From positions 19,022,750-19,086,749 of the forward strand of contig CM033719.1 of assembly GCA_019671005.1 (NCBI GenBank): DNA of 64,000 nt, read 5' to 3'. The notes under the pieces are model-generated. The model made no database searches and had not been told where the DNA came from. It was given only the letters and a program-made list of their open reading frames with translations. Source of the stretch: Hibiscus mutabilis (Eukaryota; Streptophyta; Magnoliopsida; Malvales; Malvaceae). The position numbers and the translations under genes are program-made. Within the stretch, counting starts at the first letter, position 1. The number at the start of each line of letters is the position of its first letter. This document shows positions 12,042 through 22,728 of the stretch, in pieces.

Positions 12042-12989
12042 AGAGGAGTGAAGAAAAAAAGAGCCAAAGTGAAAACTTGAAATGACACTTCGAGAAAAAA
12101 CAATGAGATGGTCTAAAAGTGAAAACTCGTAAAGGGCACTTTAGACCCAAAACGATAAAATAAATAAAAAAGAGAGGTTCAAGATAAAAAAAACTCGCAA
12201 AGGGCATTTTTAAATCATATGAGGGTTTGAGTTGAAAACCTGAAAAGACGGCTCGAGCATAAGGGATAAGCATATAATAAACTCATTCGAGAGCTTGGTA
12301 AATCAAACGGGACGCCATATCTTCACATATTATCTTAGGAATACTTTGGCCCTTGATATCTGATTGCTTGATTTTACCTCTTTGTAAGTACCTTGTTTTC
12401 CATATTATTAAAAAAGCCTATATTCCAAAACTTCATCCCTTTCACCTACATCTTACATCAAAATGGGAACCAATTGGATTATTATACACATATAACAAGA
12501 TATTTTTGTGCATTACTCTGAAAATGAAGTAAAAGTATAGAGACTATAATGTGGTTCATTATTTTAACTTTGATCATGACATATAGATACACTTTTACCC
12601 AACAAACCACGCTTGGGGCAATCACCGACACAAGATCCTTGACCGTAATAAATGCAAAATAAAGAGATTAAAGCTCTAACATCATTTTGAAGAACTCACC
12701 AAAAGTGCTAAAGGTACTTAAGGAGGTCTTTCACTCAATCTTGATATAGCCACGAGAAAACTAGGGAATTCGAAGAAAGTGTTAGCTTCTCTAGGAGTAC
12801 AAGATTACTGGATTGACAAAGCAAAGATCAAATGTTTTCTATGAATCAAAGAAGTATAAAGAATAAGAATGGTTAAATAGAGACATTAAAGATGACTAGT
12901 TATGATTCTGTTAGTCACAACTGGATGGAGTGAGCAAATATGCAAGGATCAAACAAAAGAATACATATATCCCATTTCAAAAAGTCTAA
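12042..12989 (+). other. Non-coding 3' region of the Tat element
   Basis: A-rich sequence follows the pol end. There is a weak repeat of the words GTGAAAAC, GGGCA and CTCG(C/T)AAAG between 12060 and 12260. I see no coding potential; such long 3' spacers are usual in Tat elements. Confidence 0.5.
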
Positions 12990-13485
12990 TAGGTGAACGA
13001 CACCCTATGCCACTTTGTTTTTTAGTAGGAGTAGTAGGCGAACGACACCTTATTACTTCGGCATCGTTTTCAACTGGAGTAGTAGGCGAACGACACCCTA
13101 TCACTTCAGGAACAAGACATCCTATTTTTAGAAAGGATAATAGATGAATAACACCCAATGCCACTTTATTTTTTAGCAAAAACAGTAGGCGACGACACTC
13201 TATCGCTTCGGCACCATTTTCAACTAGAGTAGTAGGCGAACGACACCCTATCACTTCAGGGACAAGATATCCCATTTTTATAGGGGGTAATAGGCGAACG
13301 ACACTTTATGCCACTTCTTTTTTTCAGCAGAAGCAGTAGGCCAATGAAACCCTATCTCTTTAGCATCATCTTCAATGGTAGTAATATGTGAACGACAACT
13401 TATCATTTAAGGGACAAGAAACTAGCGTCATTTTCAACCAAAGTAATAGGCGAACGATACCCTATCATTTTGGGAAAAGACTGCA
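12990..13485 (+). repeat. Higher-order tandem repeat, three ~50-bp subunits per ~150-bp unit
   Basis: The core TAGGCGAACGACACCCTAT recurs about ten times. Starts are near 12990, 13037, 13084, 13141, 13185, 13233, 13291, 13336, 13385 and 13447. Every third subunit is most alike: type A (12990, 13141, 13291) carries GCCACTTTNTTTTTTAG; type B (13037, 13185, 13336) carries GGCATCNTTTTCAA; type C (13084, 13233, 13385) carries CACTTCAGGGACAAGA. The higher-order period is 148-152 bp. It lies just upstream of the PPT. Confidence 0.85.
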
Positions 13486-13562
13486 GTTACAAGTGAATAG
13501 TTTGACCGGATAAAATAGATACCTTTGGTTCTTTGCTCTATCTCCGTTTCACTGGAATGAGC

Positions 13563-13575
13563 AAATAGGGGTAGC
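13563..13575 (+). other. Polypurine tract of the Tat element
   Basis: The purine-rich AAATAGGGGTAGC lies directly before TGTAGGCACC, the start I recall for Tat LTRs. It is interrupted by pyrimidines. Confidence 0.5.
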
Positions 13576-15482
13576 TGTAGGCACCAATTTTATCCAAATC
13601 TTATGTTTGTAAATATATTAGAGTTCGAGCCTATTTTAAAAAAAGGGTATATTGTAAATACATTAAAGACCATATAAGATGAATAGAGTCCATTTGAGAT
13701 AAAAAAAAGATAGTCTATATACAAAGGCCCAACCCGGCCCAAATCTAAAAACCCTAGGTCTAACATTTTCCCCATACACAACCAGCAAGGGACAGTTAGA
13801 TCGAATCTTCATCCAATAGTCTAGATCTGGGCGAATAAACCCATCCCTTTGAGACCATACGCTGAATCACCTTTACCGTTAGGTCAAAGGATGATCTATT
13901 GGTCCAGATCATTCCAAGGACGATTATGCTCCCAATCTTTGAACTACTGCCAAGCCGTTCATCATCTCTAATCGACGCTATAATCGCTATGCGTCGTTGC
14001 CATCGCCATCAAAGCCCTTGTTTTTTTCTCACTCGTTCGACATGTTCCCAAACCAAGATCAAGAGGAGAATAGAAACATATCAGACAGAATCAAACCAAA
14101 AAAGGTAAAAAAATATAAGATGAATCAGTTTAAAAAAGAAAGAAATTGGATGAATCCTAAATATTCTAAGGTTTTGTTTTTGTTGTAATTTGGGAAATAA
14201 TTATGAATTCTTCCATTTTCTTCTTCATTCTTTGGCTATATAAAGCCCTTGTAATTCACCATTGTAACAAACACAGATAGAGAGAAGCATATACAAAACT
14301 GTTGTATCCTGAATTTATGAGCAATAAAGAGAAGCAATTCATTTATGAAGGTACGATATCTAGTTTTTTATACTATATGTGTGTTATACTAATGATTTTA
14401 GGAGAAAATAAGTAAAAGGTAGTGGGTTTTACTGTTAGGACTATCGAAGAAGCCTTCACCAGAGATTGTCTAGCAGACGACCATCTCTCTGTTAGGAAAT
14501 CATGACTACAAAGGGCCAGAAACGACTTGCCAAAATCTGGAAACCATGACAGAAGATGCGACAACACACGGTGGCGCTTGACTAGATTCTAGGAATCGAG
14601 GCAGTGTTTCTCGGACTCATGATGAACACGAAGAACAACCCAGACGATTTGTAGAGAGCCAGTTTTGATCCATACAATAAATGAGGAAGAAAATGAAATT
14701 TGTTTATGATATTAGGCTTTTATACTGAGCCGTAATAATGACTCGAGCCAGAATATGACCCACGCTCTTCTTGCATGGATCTTGCACCGCGGCACCTCAA
14801 CTTTCCTTTCTCTCAATTTTGTCATTTTCCTTTCAATTATGTTCTTTAATTTTCCTTTTATTCATTTTGGTCCTAATTTGTCAATTTAATTTAATTTTTT
14901 TCATTTATTTTATACCTTTGTGTTTTAAAATTACATGTTTAAATTGGGGTAACATGGTAGGATTAGAGACTTTCATTTATTCCCTTCATTATGTTCTATC
15001 TTTAATTAAACAAGTAAACCCTTAGTTAAGTTTCTTAATTTATTTAGATTAGATTAATTTGATCTCATAAAAATTAACCCCTAGGTTAAATCCTCTAAAT
15101 TAATTTCATAAATCACACTTTAGAGTTTTTTAGTTAATTAGGCTTTAAATAAGTTTTAATTAAGGTTAGGTATTTAAGTAACTTTAATCTAGTAACTTTA
15201 GTAAATGCCACCTCATTTAACTCATCCTTAAGTAAATTGAAATCTAAAACATTAAAACACGTAGATATTAGGCTAAAATGTGAATAGTGCATGTATAAAC
15301 CCAAAATACGTTAAAAAATATGAGTGATCAAACAAGCGCCATTTTTACAGGCGTTGTGGGGGTGCCAACCCTTCCCCACACGTAACCGTGCCCTCGAACC
15401 TTCGAGATTTTGTAAACTCTGGTTTGGTTTAGGTTTTCGATCTACCTATTAAAAAAGGATCGGTGACGACTCCGTTACTACA
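13576..15482 (+). repeat. 3' LTR of the Tat element
   Basis: It starts TGTAGGCACCAATTTTATCC at 13576. A TATA box (CTATATAAAG, 14236-14245) is followed by TGTAATTCACCATTGTAAC and a GAGCAATAAAGAGAAGC stretch, as usual for the R region. The GGTGACGACTCC motif near the 3' end (15460 on) corresponds to the GGTGGCGACTCC box of Tat LTRs. The end is placed at ACTACA (15482) but is not confirmed. Small ORFs inside are without recognisable product. Confidence 0.6.
14236..14245 (+). promoter_or_regulatory. TATA box in Tat LTR
   Basis: CTATATAAAG lies 20-30 bp before a GTAATTCACCATTGTAAC stretch that resembles the transcription start region of related LTRs. Confidence 0.55.
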
Positions 15483-16706
15483 TGTGGTAGCTTAGGATAG
15501 AACCTGGTTGGGAACACATGTTCCTTTTGGTAAGGCATAACTTCGTCAAGATGGCTTGCACTCCCATCAGATAGTCAACCTTCACCAACGGATCTGGCAA
15601 GAAATTCTTATCTCGTCGCTCCTCTGGCGTAACCCTCGAATGTGTGTGGCGAGAATATTTTTTCTTTCTTTCGGTCGAGCTCCAAAAGAAAAGCTTTGTA
15701 TATGGATTATGGCGTCTCCAGTGCCCATTGTTATCGTTGATCTTGTCACCAGTGTTGCTGGTAGCAAAGATCCGGCGTACTGAGAGTGCCACTAGGAGAG
15801 CTAATGTGACTGATTTTCTTGGTCAAGAAGATTTCCATGCTCACTGCACAAATTGTTGATGCCTAAATGAGCAGACACCGAACAAATGGGTGGTGAGAAA
15901 AACCAAGAAGGTTGGTGGTGATTTCAGGCGATTTATCTCGATTAATTTGGAGCGAAGAGTCCTAGATAATATGGTGTATAGCCTATTATAGCTTTGGATA
16001 TACACAAACTAATAGAGTAAAAAAATATTTGGGACATGAACATTATCCACAAATAATTGGATTTAAGGAATTTTTTTATTTGACAAATTAATTCTTGAAT
16101 TTCCCCTATAAGGCATAAGTGATAAGGCAACGTTCGAGAGGGGTAAGGTCTGTTGTAGTTGCGGATGGTTAGATAATTTTTAAATATATATAATTATAAG
16201 TTTTTAAAAAAATATTTTTATAATTTTATAAAATAAATTATAAATTTTTATATATTTTTTTAAAATTATATATTGTTTTATATTTTGATTTCTTTGAAAT
16301 TATCACTTAAAAATATTAAAAAATATCAAAACAAAATTTCAATTACAATTGAGGGACCATATGAAATATTTAGGTGTCATCACCTTAATAACATGTTATA
16401 GCTGAGTGATCAAAACTTCAAACTTTAGAAAGTTTGGTACGTAGAACGATAAATAGAACATAGTTTAGTGAGTAAATATGTAATTTATCCTAGTTTAAAA
16501 CCAGAGATAAATAGGAGAAAAGGTTGGTAGTGGGAGTAGTTGAGTTTTGTTTATTAGCCTCTGGCTCATGGCCTGGACCAACACACGGCTGAACCACTGA
16601 CCCAACTTTATCAATTATTCAGTTATAATTGACCAATGACTGTCACCACACCAACCATACCATATATATTAATCTTATCTCAAAAAAATAAAAGATAGTC
16701 ATTAAG
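15483..16706. other. Intergenic region, unassigned
   Basis: Bases 15490-15970 are GC-richer than their surroundings and hold several overlapping short ORFs on both strands, none recognisable; they may be a decayed internal region of another retroelement. From 16150 the sequence is very AT-rich with nothing I can identify. Confidence 0.4.
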
Positions 16707-16859
16707 AACACAACAAGTGGTCTCAGTATAAGATGACGTTTATTTTAAGAGATCTAAATTCAAATCGTTTTGTTTATAAAGTGTATGTACATTATCAAAG
16801 AGTTTAAAATATATATAAACATCTATTACATTGTAATTATTTTAAGACTATTAAAAAAA
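16707..16859 (+). mobile_element. SINE, family 1 (copy 1)
   Basis: About 153 bp starting CACAACAAGTGGTCTCAGTATAAG, with a B-box-like TTCAAATC and a 3' end GTGTATGTACATTATCAAAG...TTGTAATTATTTTAAGACTATT followed by an A run. It is flanked by ATAGTCATTAAGAA (left) and ATAGTCCTTAGAAG (right), an imperfect target duplication. The 3' half matches the element at 27629-27765. Confidence 0.65.
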
Positions 16860-17629
16860 ATAGTCCTTAGAAGTAGGACGAAGCCCGAAATTAAGATTAA
16901 ATAAATAAATTATAATTAATCATAACAATAAAATAAATAAATTGAAAATAAATTGAAAAATCAAAAAAATATTATTATTTAATTAAAAAAATTAGAGGGC
17001 CACAACCCACGCATGGAAATATTTCCGTCCCTGCTTAGAAGAAGCTTTGAATTGACTGTCCTAGACAAGGGAACATGTTAGGTCATTCGGATTAAGGTTG
17101 AATTTTTATTCGGATATATTTAATTTTTAAAGATTTTTATTATTTAAATAAAAAATTAGTAACAATAAGGTAGTAACAGGGTACTTTTATTTGGGTAGTT
17201 GGGGTTGGGGGACCTAATGTCCCAAGTTGTTTGTCCCTGATTTAAGGACTACCAGACCCTTATGTTGGGGACCTAGCATTTATTTTAAGTGTAATTGCTC
17301 TTTTTATGATCATAGTTTTGGTGACTTAAAAGTTTTGCTATGAAATAATTGAGTATGACCATAATCTAACCTTAACCACTAAGTGAGAATTTATTACGAA
17401 ATTATTGTATATATTATAATTAAACAATGTTTAAAATTTGAATTACATTATCTACACACACTTCTTTTATTCTTAAATTATGGTCATGTTTGGCAATTAG
17501 CATATAGCTGATAGAGGATTATATTAGCTGATATTTGATAGCTGATTACATTAGTTGATTTGACTAGCGGATTGTTTTAGCTGATTGTAAAAAAATGTTT
17601 GGTAAAATTAACTAATAGCTAATAGCTAG
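16860..17629. other. AT-rich intergenic region
   Basis: No coding sequence. From 17490 to 17640 there are repeated AGCTGAT and TAGCTAATAGC words with GTTTGGCAA and GTTTGGTAAA. Related words reappear at 18600-18700, which suggests a decayed DNA transposon that was later interrupted by the LINE fragment. Confidence 0.35.
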
Positions 17630-18120
17630 TTTTTTTTAAAGGATAAAAGTTTATACGATTTTATTGATGAGGATCGTATAAAACACAAACAATGACATGA
17701 GTCTTATTAAAAAATCTCCTTAATCTTAAAATGGAGAAAAAAATTACATTATATCAATTCCATTACAATTTTAAGCTTATCAACCACCAAAAGACATTCA
17801 TAAATCATAACCAACCAACCAAACTACACAGTAGCATCCACACAAAGAAACCAAAATGTAGATCACACACTACACGACAAAAACCAGGTAACTTGCACAG
17901 GCGCGACAAAAACCATATCCTTATCCCGATTAATACCCCTTTTAGCCAGATTATCCGCGACCTCATTAGCTTCTCTAGGGATAAACATAATCTGCCAGAC
18001 ACAATTTGCAACAAAGAATGGATTGCACAAAACATGAAGGAGCATATTGAGGGCTGAGAAACCAACTTACACACTCAACAACCAAGGAGTGTGACAAAGC
18101 CCACTTAGACGACAAAAATA
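17630..18120 (-). mobile_element. LINE 3' fragment with RNase H domain end
   Basis: On the minus strand, SKWALSHSLVVECV is followed in shifting frames by CFVQSILCCKLCLADYVYP and by IFIPREANEVADNLAKRG, the conserved C-terminal motif (REAN.VAD.LAK.G) of plant LINE RNase H. A 3' UTR follows, ending in a poly(A) tail, seen as a T run at 17630-17638 on the plus strand. It is 5' truncated, as usual for LINE insertions. Confidence 0.7.
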
Positions 18121-19009
18121 GTTTTAACTACCTCTCAACGATAGTTGATAGCTGTTTGATTATTTAAACAAGCAAAATGATATATAAAGACATGATTATA
18201 TTCGATGCTTATTTGAATAGTTTATTAGTTATAAATATTTTTATATTAATTTGATTATGAAAAATAATTATTTTAATATGACATTACTAAGCATATGTGA
18301 AATATCTATATATTAATTTATTATTTATATAATTATTTTTAATAAAATTTAATTAATTATTAAATTTAAATACAAATATAAATGTGTGAGAATAAAAAGG
18401 AAAAAATATTAGTTTACAAATATCACTTATGTAAATAAACGAAGGTGAAGAATTAAAATAGAAAAATGTTAAATTTAAGTTATTTGGAGATTTTTTATAA
18501 TTGTCAAGGGTAAAATGGTCTTTATAATTCTTATGTCAAAACCTCTAATTTTAAAAAGTTTTATTAGCAATTTTTTCAAAATTAGAAGTTTTACTTTAAT
18601 CCGCTATTTACCAAACATTTAAAATAGCGAATTTAATCGATAAAACCTCTCATATTAATTCAAACATCTAACTTTAGCTCAAATAGTTATTTACCAAAAA
18701 CGTCTTATAACTTTTTCTACCGAGAAAAGGACCTGATTTTTTTACTGTTTTTTAACTAGATTTCTTACTGTTACACACACATGGAAAACAGGTGGAAGTG
18801 ACAAATGCTTATTGTGAAGCTTTCAATTTCATGAGTGGAATGGAAAAAAAACCCATTGTGTAAATTTTACCGAATATCTGACGAACATAGGTTGACTGCA
18901 TCAAGCCATCACATAAAAAAAATTGCCAGTATAACCAGGTTGAAGAAACTATATAATATATATTTCTGCCTTATATTCGGTCTTTACTGCAAATATCATC
19001 CTAAGTAGG
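18121..19009. other. AT-rich intergenic region
   Basis: No recognisable gene. Contains the right-hand part of the possible MITE-like sequence noted at 17490, with TTTACCAAACA and TTTACCAAAAA words near 18606 and 18690. Confidence 0.35.
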
Positions 19010-19440
19010 GATGATAGTTCAATAGAGTCAAGTCACAAAATTTTAAGTGAGTCGAGTTTATGAGTCTTATTACGATTCAAACTTTATTTGAAATTTTTTC
19101 GAATCGAGCAAAGTTTATAAAATTTGAGTCAAGTCGAGTTTTTGAGTTTCTATACAAATTTAATCGTAATTATTTATAAACATATTGATTCCAATTTAAA
19201 CGGATTTCTATATTCATATACGATATACATATATATATATATATATTCACATGTGATATCATAATATACATGACAAAATTGAAAACTAATCAACTAATTA
19301 CTAAAAAATTTGAGTTATTCGAATTTCTATTACAAGTTGAGTCAAAACGAGAAGAATTTTTTACGCCGAGTCGAATAATTCAAATTTTTCGAGTTGAGCC
19401 GAGTTTTACCTACCCAAATCGTCAGTGGTGTACTTTCCTC
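19010..19440. repeat. Degenerate GAGTCGAGTT-rich repeat
   Basis: GAGTCAAGTC, GAGTCGAGTTTA, GTCAAGTCGAGTTTTTGAG and GAGTTGAGCCGAGTTTT recur across 400 bp, with an (AT)n microsatellite near 19229. This resembles a dispersed plant repeat class with self-similar ends. I could not fix its termini. Confidence 0.4.
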
Positions 19441-19445
19441 TACTC

Positions 19446-19995
19446 TTTTTTTTTTTTGATAAAGGAAAATTTCATTCATTCATAGAAAACCGATCATACA
19501 AAACAAAGGTCAAAATAACAACCTGAAAAAAATCCGAAAACGGAATCATAAAACAAAGAGTCTGCAAGGCCATAGATAACATGCCCATAAAAGCATAAGA
19601 AAATCGATCAGTCATCAAGAACTTACCGCACCATCTCATAGGAAAAACAGATCAATTTTGATCAGATTACTAACTTCGCGAGAGTTCAAAGGTTTGAGAC
19701 AGGCTTCCATTTTCGCATATTGAGTCCTAATCAACGAGGTTTCATTTAGAATTAAACCGATACCAGCAGAGACCGATGACAATGAGGCTCGTGTAGGATA
19801 TCCTCATCACTAACAATGCTTTTTCTTGACTTCGTAATTCCAGGTCTGCCCCAAACAATGAAGGCACCACTGAAGTCAAGAAGAAACAACAAAGACGAAA
19901 CCATATCTCCAATCCAAAAGAAAGAGCCAAAGATGGTCTTCAAAGGCTCACATCTTGTTCTAAATATTGCCGAGTAGTTTTTTTTTTTCTTATGT
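19446..19995 (-). mobile_element. Probable retroposed LINE-like 3' fragment
   Basis: A T run at 19446-19459 (poly(A) on the minus strand) is followed by GATAAAGGAAAATTTCATTCATTC, a form common in plant LINE 3' UTRs. The minus strand further right has the open stretch EDILHEPHCHRSLLVSV and related words without a recognised domain. Confidence 0.4.
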
Positions 19996-20860
19996 AACAA
20001 TTGTTATTTCTTTTTATACCAACATGTTAAAATGTACTCCAATTCTCTTTATGTACTCCAATTCAAGGACTAAAGTGTGAATTTAGGTTTCAAAACTTTT
20101 GGTTAAGAATGTCAAATTTTTTAATTTGTGACAAAGATTTTAAAACCTTTCCCAAAGGTTTCGAAACCATCTCTAAAAGTTTGACTTTTTTACGTTTAAG
20201 TCACTAGTTCATAACTTTTTCGATTGAACTCCAAGTCAGTCATCGTTTTTTTTTTTAATTCAAGTTTTGTGATGAACATTAAGTTAAGAATAACACCTAT
20301 TAACAAAATGAAAATTCCCTTGGTCCTTGAAACTTTTAGAAATTTACAAATATGACCCTAAAGTTTTGAAACTTCATTGTTTAGTCCCTAAATGATTAAG
20401 ATTGATCTATCTGATGATAATTTTTCTTCATATGTAAGCCATAGCAGGAACCAAATCTATAATAGCATGAATAGTTAAAAATTTCAATTAAGTCCCTAAA
20501 CTTTACATTCTTGTCCTAATGGTTTGAAATCAGAACTTATTTAAATTATGATCTCTGATGATGGATAATTTTCTTTGGTGTTATGTATGTTTTGTATTTT
20601 TTCTCGAATGATTTGTCATAGTTTGACTCTTCGATTCTCTGTTTTGCTTTTCGGTGGCATCTTCGACCTCGTTTTCTTCCAGACCGGGTAGGGGGCGTTA
20701 AACGTATATTTAATTTTAATATAACAAGGACTATTTTGTAAAAAAGAATAAATTTTTAAGTACTTGTTTTACTCAAAAAATTGACAGGCATTCGAACTTA
20801 AAATAATTTCTAAGTCAAACCTTAAACCCCAAATATTTTTAAGTGTTTTGGTACTCAAAA
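19996..20860. other. Intergenic region
   Basis: Contains phrases such as AAGTTTTGAAACTTCATTGTTTAGTCCCT that are common in dispersed plant repeats. GACCGGGTAGGGGGCGTTA at 20683 is a reversed echo of the Tekay LTR start. No gene seen. Confidence 0.35.
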
Positions 20861-21942
20861 TAGCAAATTTGGTACAGGAGTACCAATACGCCTTAGGCCG
20901 TATTGGTATGGACTTTCATTATTGGAAATCTGTTTTATACTTAACGGCTATAAGGTATTGATACGGCTGGTCGCGTATCGTACGCCCTTTTAAACTTGTA
21001 AACCAAATTTGCTTATGAGTATCAGTACGGCTTATAGCCTACCGGTACGGGGGTTAAAGATTTTCCAAATCTTTGTATTTATTATTCGAATATTCCCTGT
21101 CAGTTTATTGGAACCATAAGTTTTGAAAAACAGTTACTCGTACCGATACTCTTTTAGGCGTATCGATACGACTTTTTAAGCAAAACTTCCAAGGATTCCA
21201 TTAAGCAAAACCGGTATCGATACGATACGGATCGTACCGATACCCTTTGTAAAATTCACACTCTGTATCTATACGGGTTATCGTGTATAGATACCCCTTT
21301 ATTGCAACGGCTATTTCTTCTTTATGGCAGGTACCAATATGAGTGTTTGAGTATTAATACCCAGTGTTGGCTGATAGCATTTATTGCAGGAAAAATGCAG
21401 TCCAACGGCTATAATCAATATCCCAACTACCCAAACGGCTAGAAATCAATGAGAGGTATAAAATCAAGTCTCCAAAGCTTCTTTAACAACAATTCAACAA
21501 GCCTAAACATTCAAGCACACATCCAACAATCTTTGAGCATTTATTGTCAAATCTTATAAACCCACTTGAGTGATCTTATTTGTATTCTTTTTATTCAAGT
21601 GTTGGGGTTTTAGTGAGCCTAGAATTGTGCAAACGTTCTACCTTGTGAGGGTTTTTTCTTTGTTTGCTACATTTGTATTTGTCTTTGTCTTTGTCTTTGT
21701 GAGAGTTTTTAAGGTTTTGGATTATAAATCTTAAGGGTGTTGTAAGGTTATCTCCTTGAGCCTTAAAAGGAAAGGAAATCTAGTGGATTGTGGATAGCTA
21801 AGGTAGTGAATGTAAACCTTGTTGAAAAGGTTGAACCACTATAAATCGTGTGTACCAATTTTTATTGCTTTTCTATTTGCTTCCACCAAATTTTTTAATT
21901 GCCAATTCACCCCCTCTTGGCCATTTGCATTGATTGTTCATC
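20860..21942 (+). repeat. Copia-type LTR, plus strand (left edge not fixed)
   Basis: An array of palindromic motifs (20870-21310) is followed by CCAACGGCTA words, a TATA box (GGTATAAAATC, about 21450), and a leader-like R/U5 with TTTGTC repeats. It ends in CCAATTCACCCCCTCTTGGCC at about 21900. That ending matches the LTR end of the minus-strand copia fragment at 24160-24200 (CAATTCACCCCCTCTTGGC), so both are SIRE-like copia LTRs. The right edge is placed at TGTTCA (21942). Confidence 0.55.
20870..21310. repeat. Array of degenerate GTATCGATAC palindromic motifs
   Basis: About twelve words of the type GTACCAATACG, CGTATTGGTA, GTATCGATACG, ACCGATACCC and ATCGATACGATACGG lie in both orientations, 20-50 bp apart, in the U3 part of the LTR. 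Confidence 0.75.
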
Positions 21943-22249
21943 CCAATAGGGTGTTACAACTTGAACCAAAGTAGGTTGATTAGTCCTCACCATTTTCAAG
22001 TGTCCTTCTATCTAGTGTATCTAGAGCTCCCAAATTTCTTCACTTTTCTCACCATAGCTCCAACACACCTATAATAGACATATACACATATATTGGTACC
22101 CAAATTCTTTTTGGTTCATTGGCATCAGTCTTAAAAAATTTAGTTTCATTAGGTATCCATCTAGCAAGAATATCCTTAATATGGGAGGGAATATTTCCTT
22201 TTGGTACTGATACACTTTAACCATTTTTCCTTTTAAAAAATTAGAAATA

Positions 22250-22258
22250 TTTTGTCTA
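22250..22258. repeat. 9-bp target site duplication, left (TTTTGTCTA)
   Basis: Matches TTTTGTCCA at 22729-22737 at eight of nine positions. Together they bracket the 470-bp foldback element. Confidence 0.7.
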
Positions 22259-22728
22259 GGCATAATGCTAAAAATTCCCTTAACGTTTAATTGAATTGTC
22301 ATTTTGTTCTTTATTTTTTAAGCAATTTAACCCTCAATGTTTCATTTTTTTTTTATCAAAATGGCCCATCTACGGATGAAAACTGTTAGTCAACTAACGC
22401 TAAATGACTTGAAATGATGTAAAAACTTACACTGTAGTGCACGTCGCGATAGCAATGTCATATAAGCAAATATGTTGAATTTATAGAATGATACATTAGT
22501 CAAAAAATAATTTCATAAAATTGTATAAAATATAAAATACTTTTTCTTCTTACGTGTTATTCTATCAAGTCATTTCAAGTTATTTAGCATTAGTTGACTA
22601 ACAATTTTTATTTACGGAAGGGCCATTTTGACTCAAAATCAAATGTTGGGGGTTAAATTGCTCTAAAAAAGAATGGGGGCCAAAGTGACTATTCAGTTAA
22701 ACATTAGAACATTTTTTGGTATTATTCC
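22259..22728. mobile_element. Foldback MITE, MULE-like, copy 1 (470 bp)
   Basis: The left arm GGCATAATGCTAAAAATTCCC and right arm ...GGTATTATTCC are inverted copies that continue inward through matching phrases (AACGTTT..GAAT, AGCAATTTAACCCTCAATGTTT, GGCCCATCTACGG, AACTGTTAGTCAACTAACG) to a short centre, so nearly the whole element is one long inverted repeat. The 9-bp target duplication points to Mutator-like mobilisation. It has no coding capacity. It is inserted in the copia gag and shares length and sequence with 39150-39619. Confidence 0.8.

Larger units (their letters stand above)
10670..15482 (+). mobile_element. Tat-lineage Ty3/gypsy element, 3' half
   Basis: Plus-strand order: RNase H tail (10673-10914), integrase (about 10990-12041), long non-coding region with a higher-order tandem repeat (12990-13485), PPT (13563-13575), and LTR (13576-15482). 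The integrase C-terminus (FREGDLVLKKMLL, then WEGPYVVTKDFSGGVLILAKIDEDELQN and SVKRYY) is the Tat-lineage form. The 5' part is missing, cut off by the Athila LTR. Stops and deletions make it inactive. Confidence 0.75.

Noticed and set aside
12990..13485. CRISPR-like appearance of repeated ~20-bp core with ~30-bp spacers
   Set aside because: Spacers are themselves repeated in an A-B-C order, repeats are diverged, and the context is a plant retrotransposon; it is a higher-order tandem repeat.
14771..15025. 84-residue hydrophobic plus frame
   Set aside because: It is T-rich LTR sequence giving Phe/Leu codons, with no conserved feature.
15478..15792. 104-residue minus frame and overlapping frames on both strands
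   Set aside because: No recognisable domain and three competing frames; kept only as an unassigned region.
17490..18710. Complete hAT-like MITE interrupted by the LINE fragment
   Set aside because: GTTTGGTAAA-type words occur on both sides, but I could not fix termini or a target duplication.
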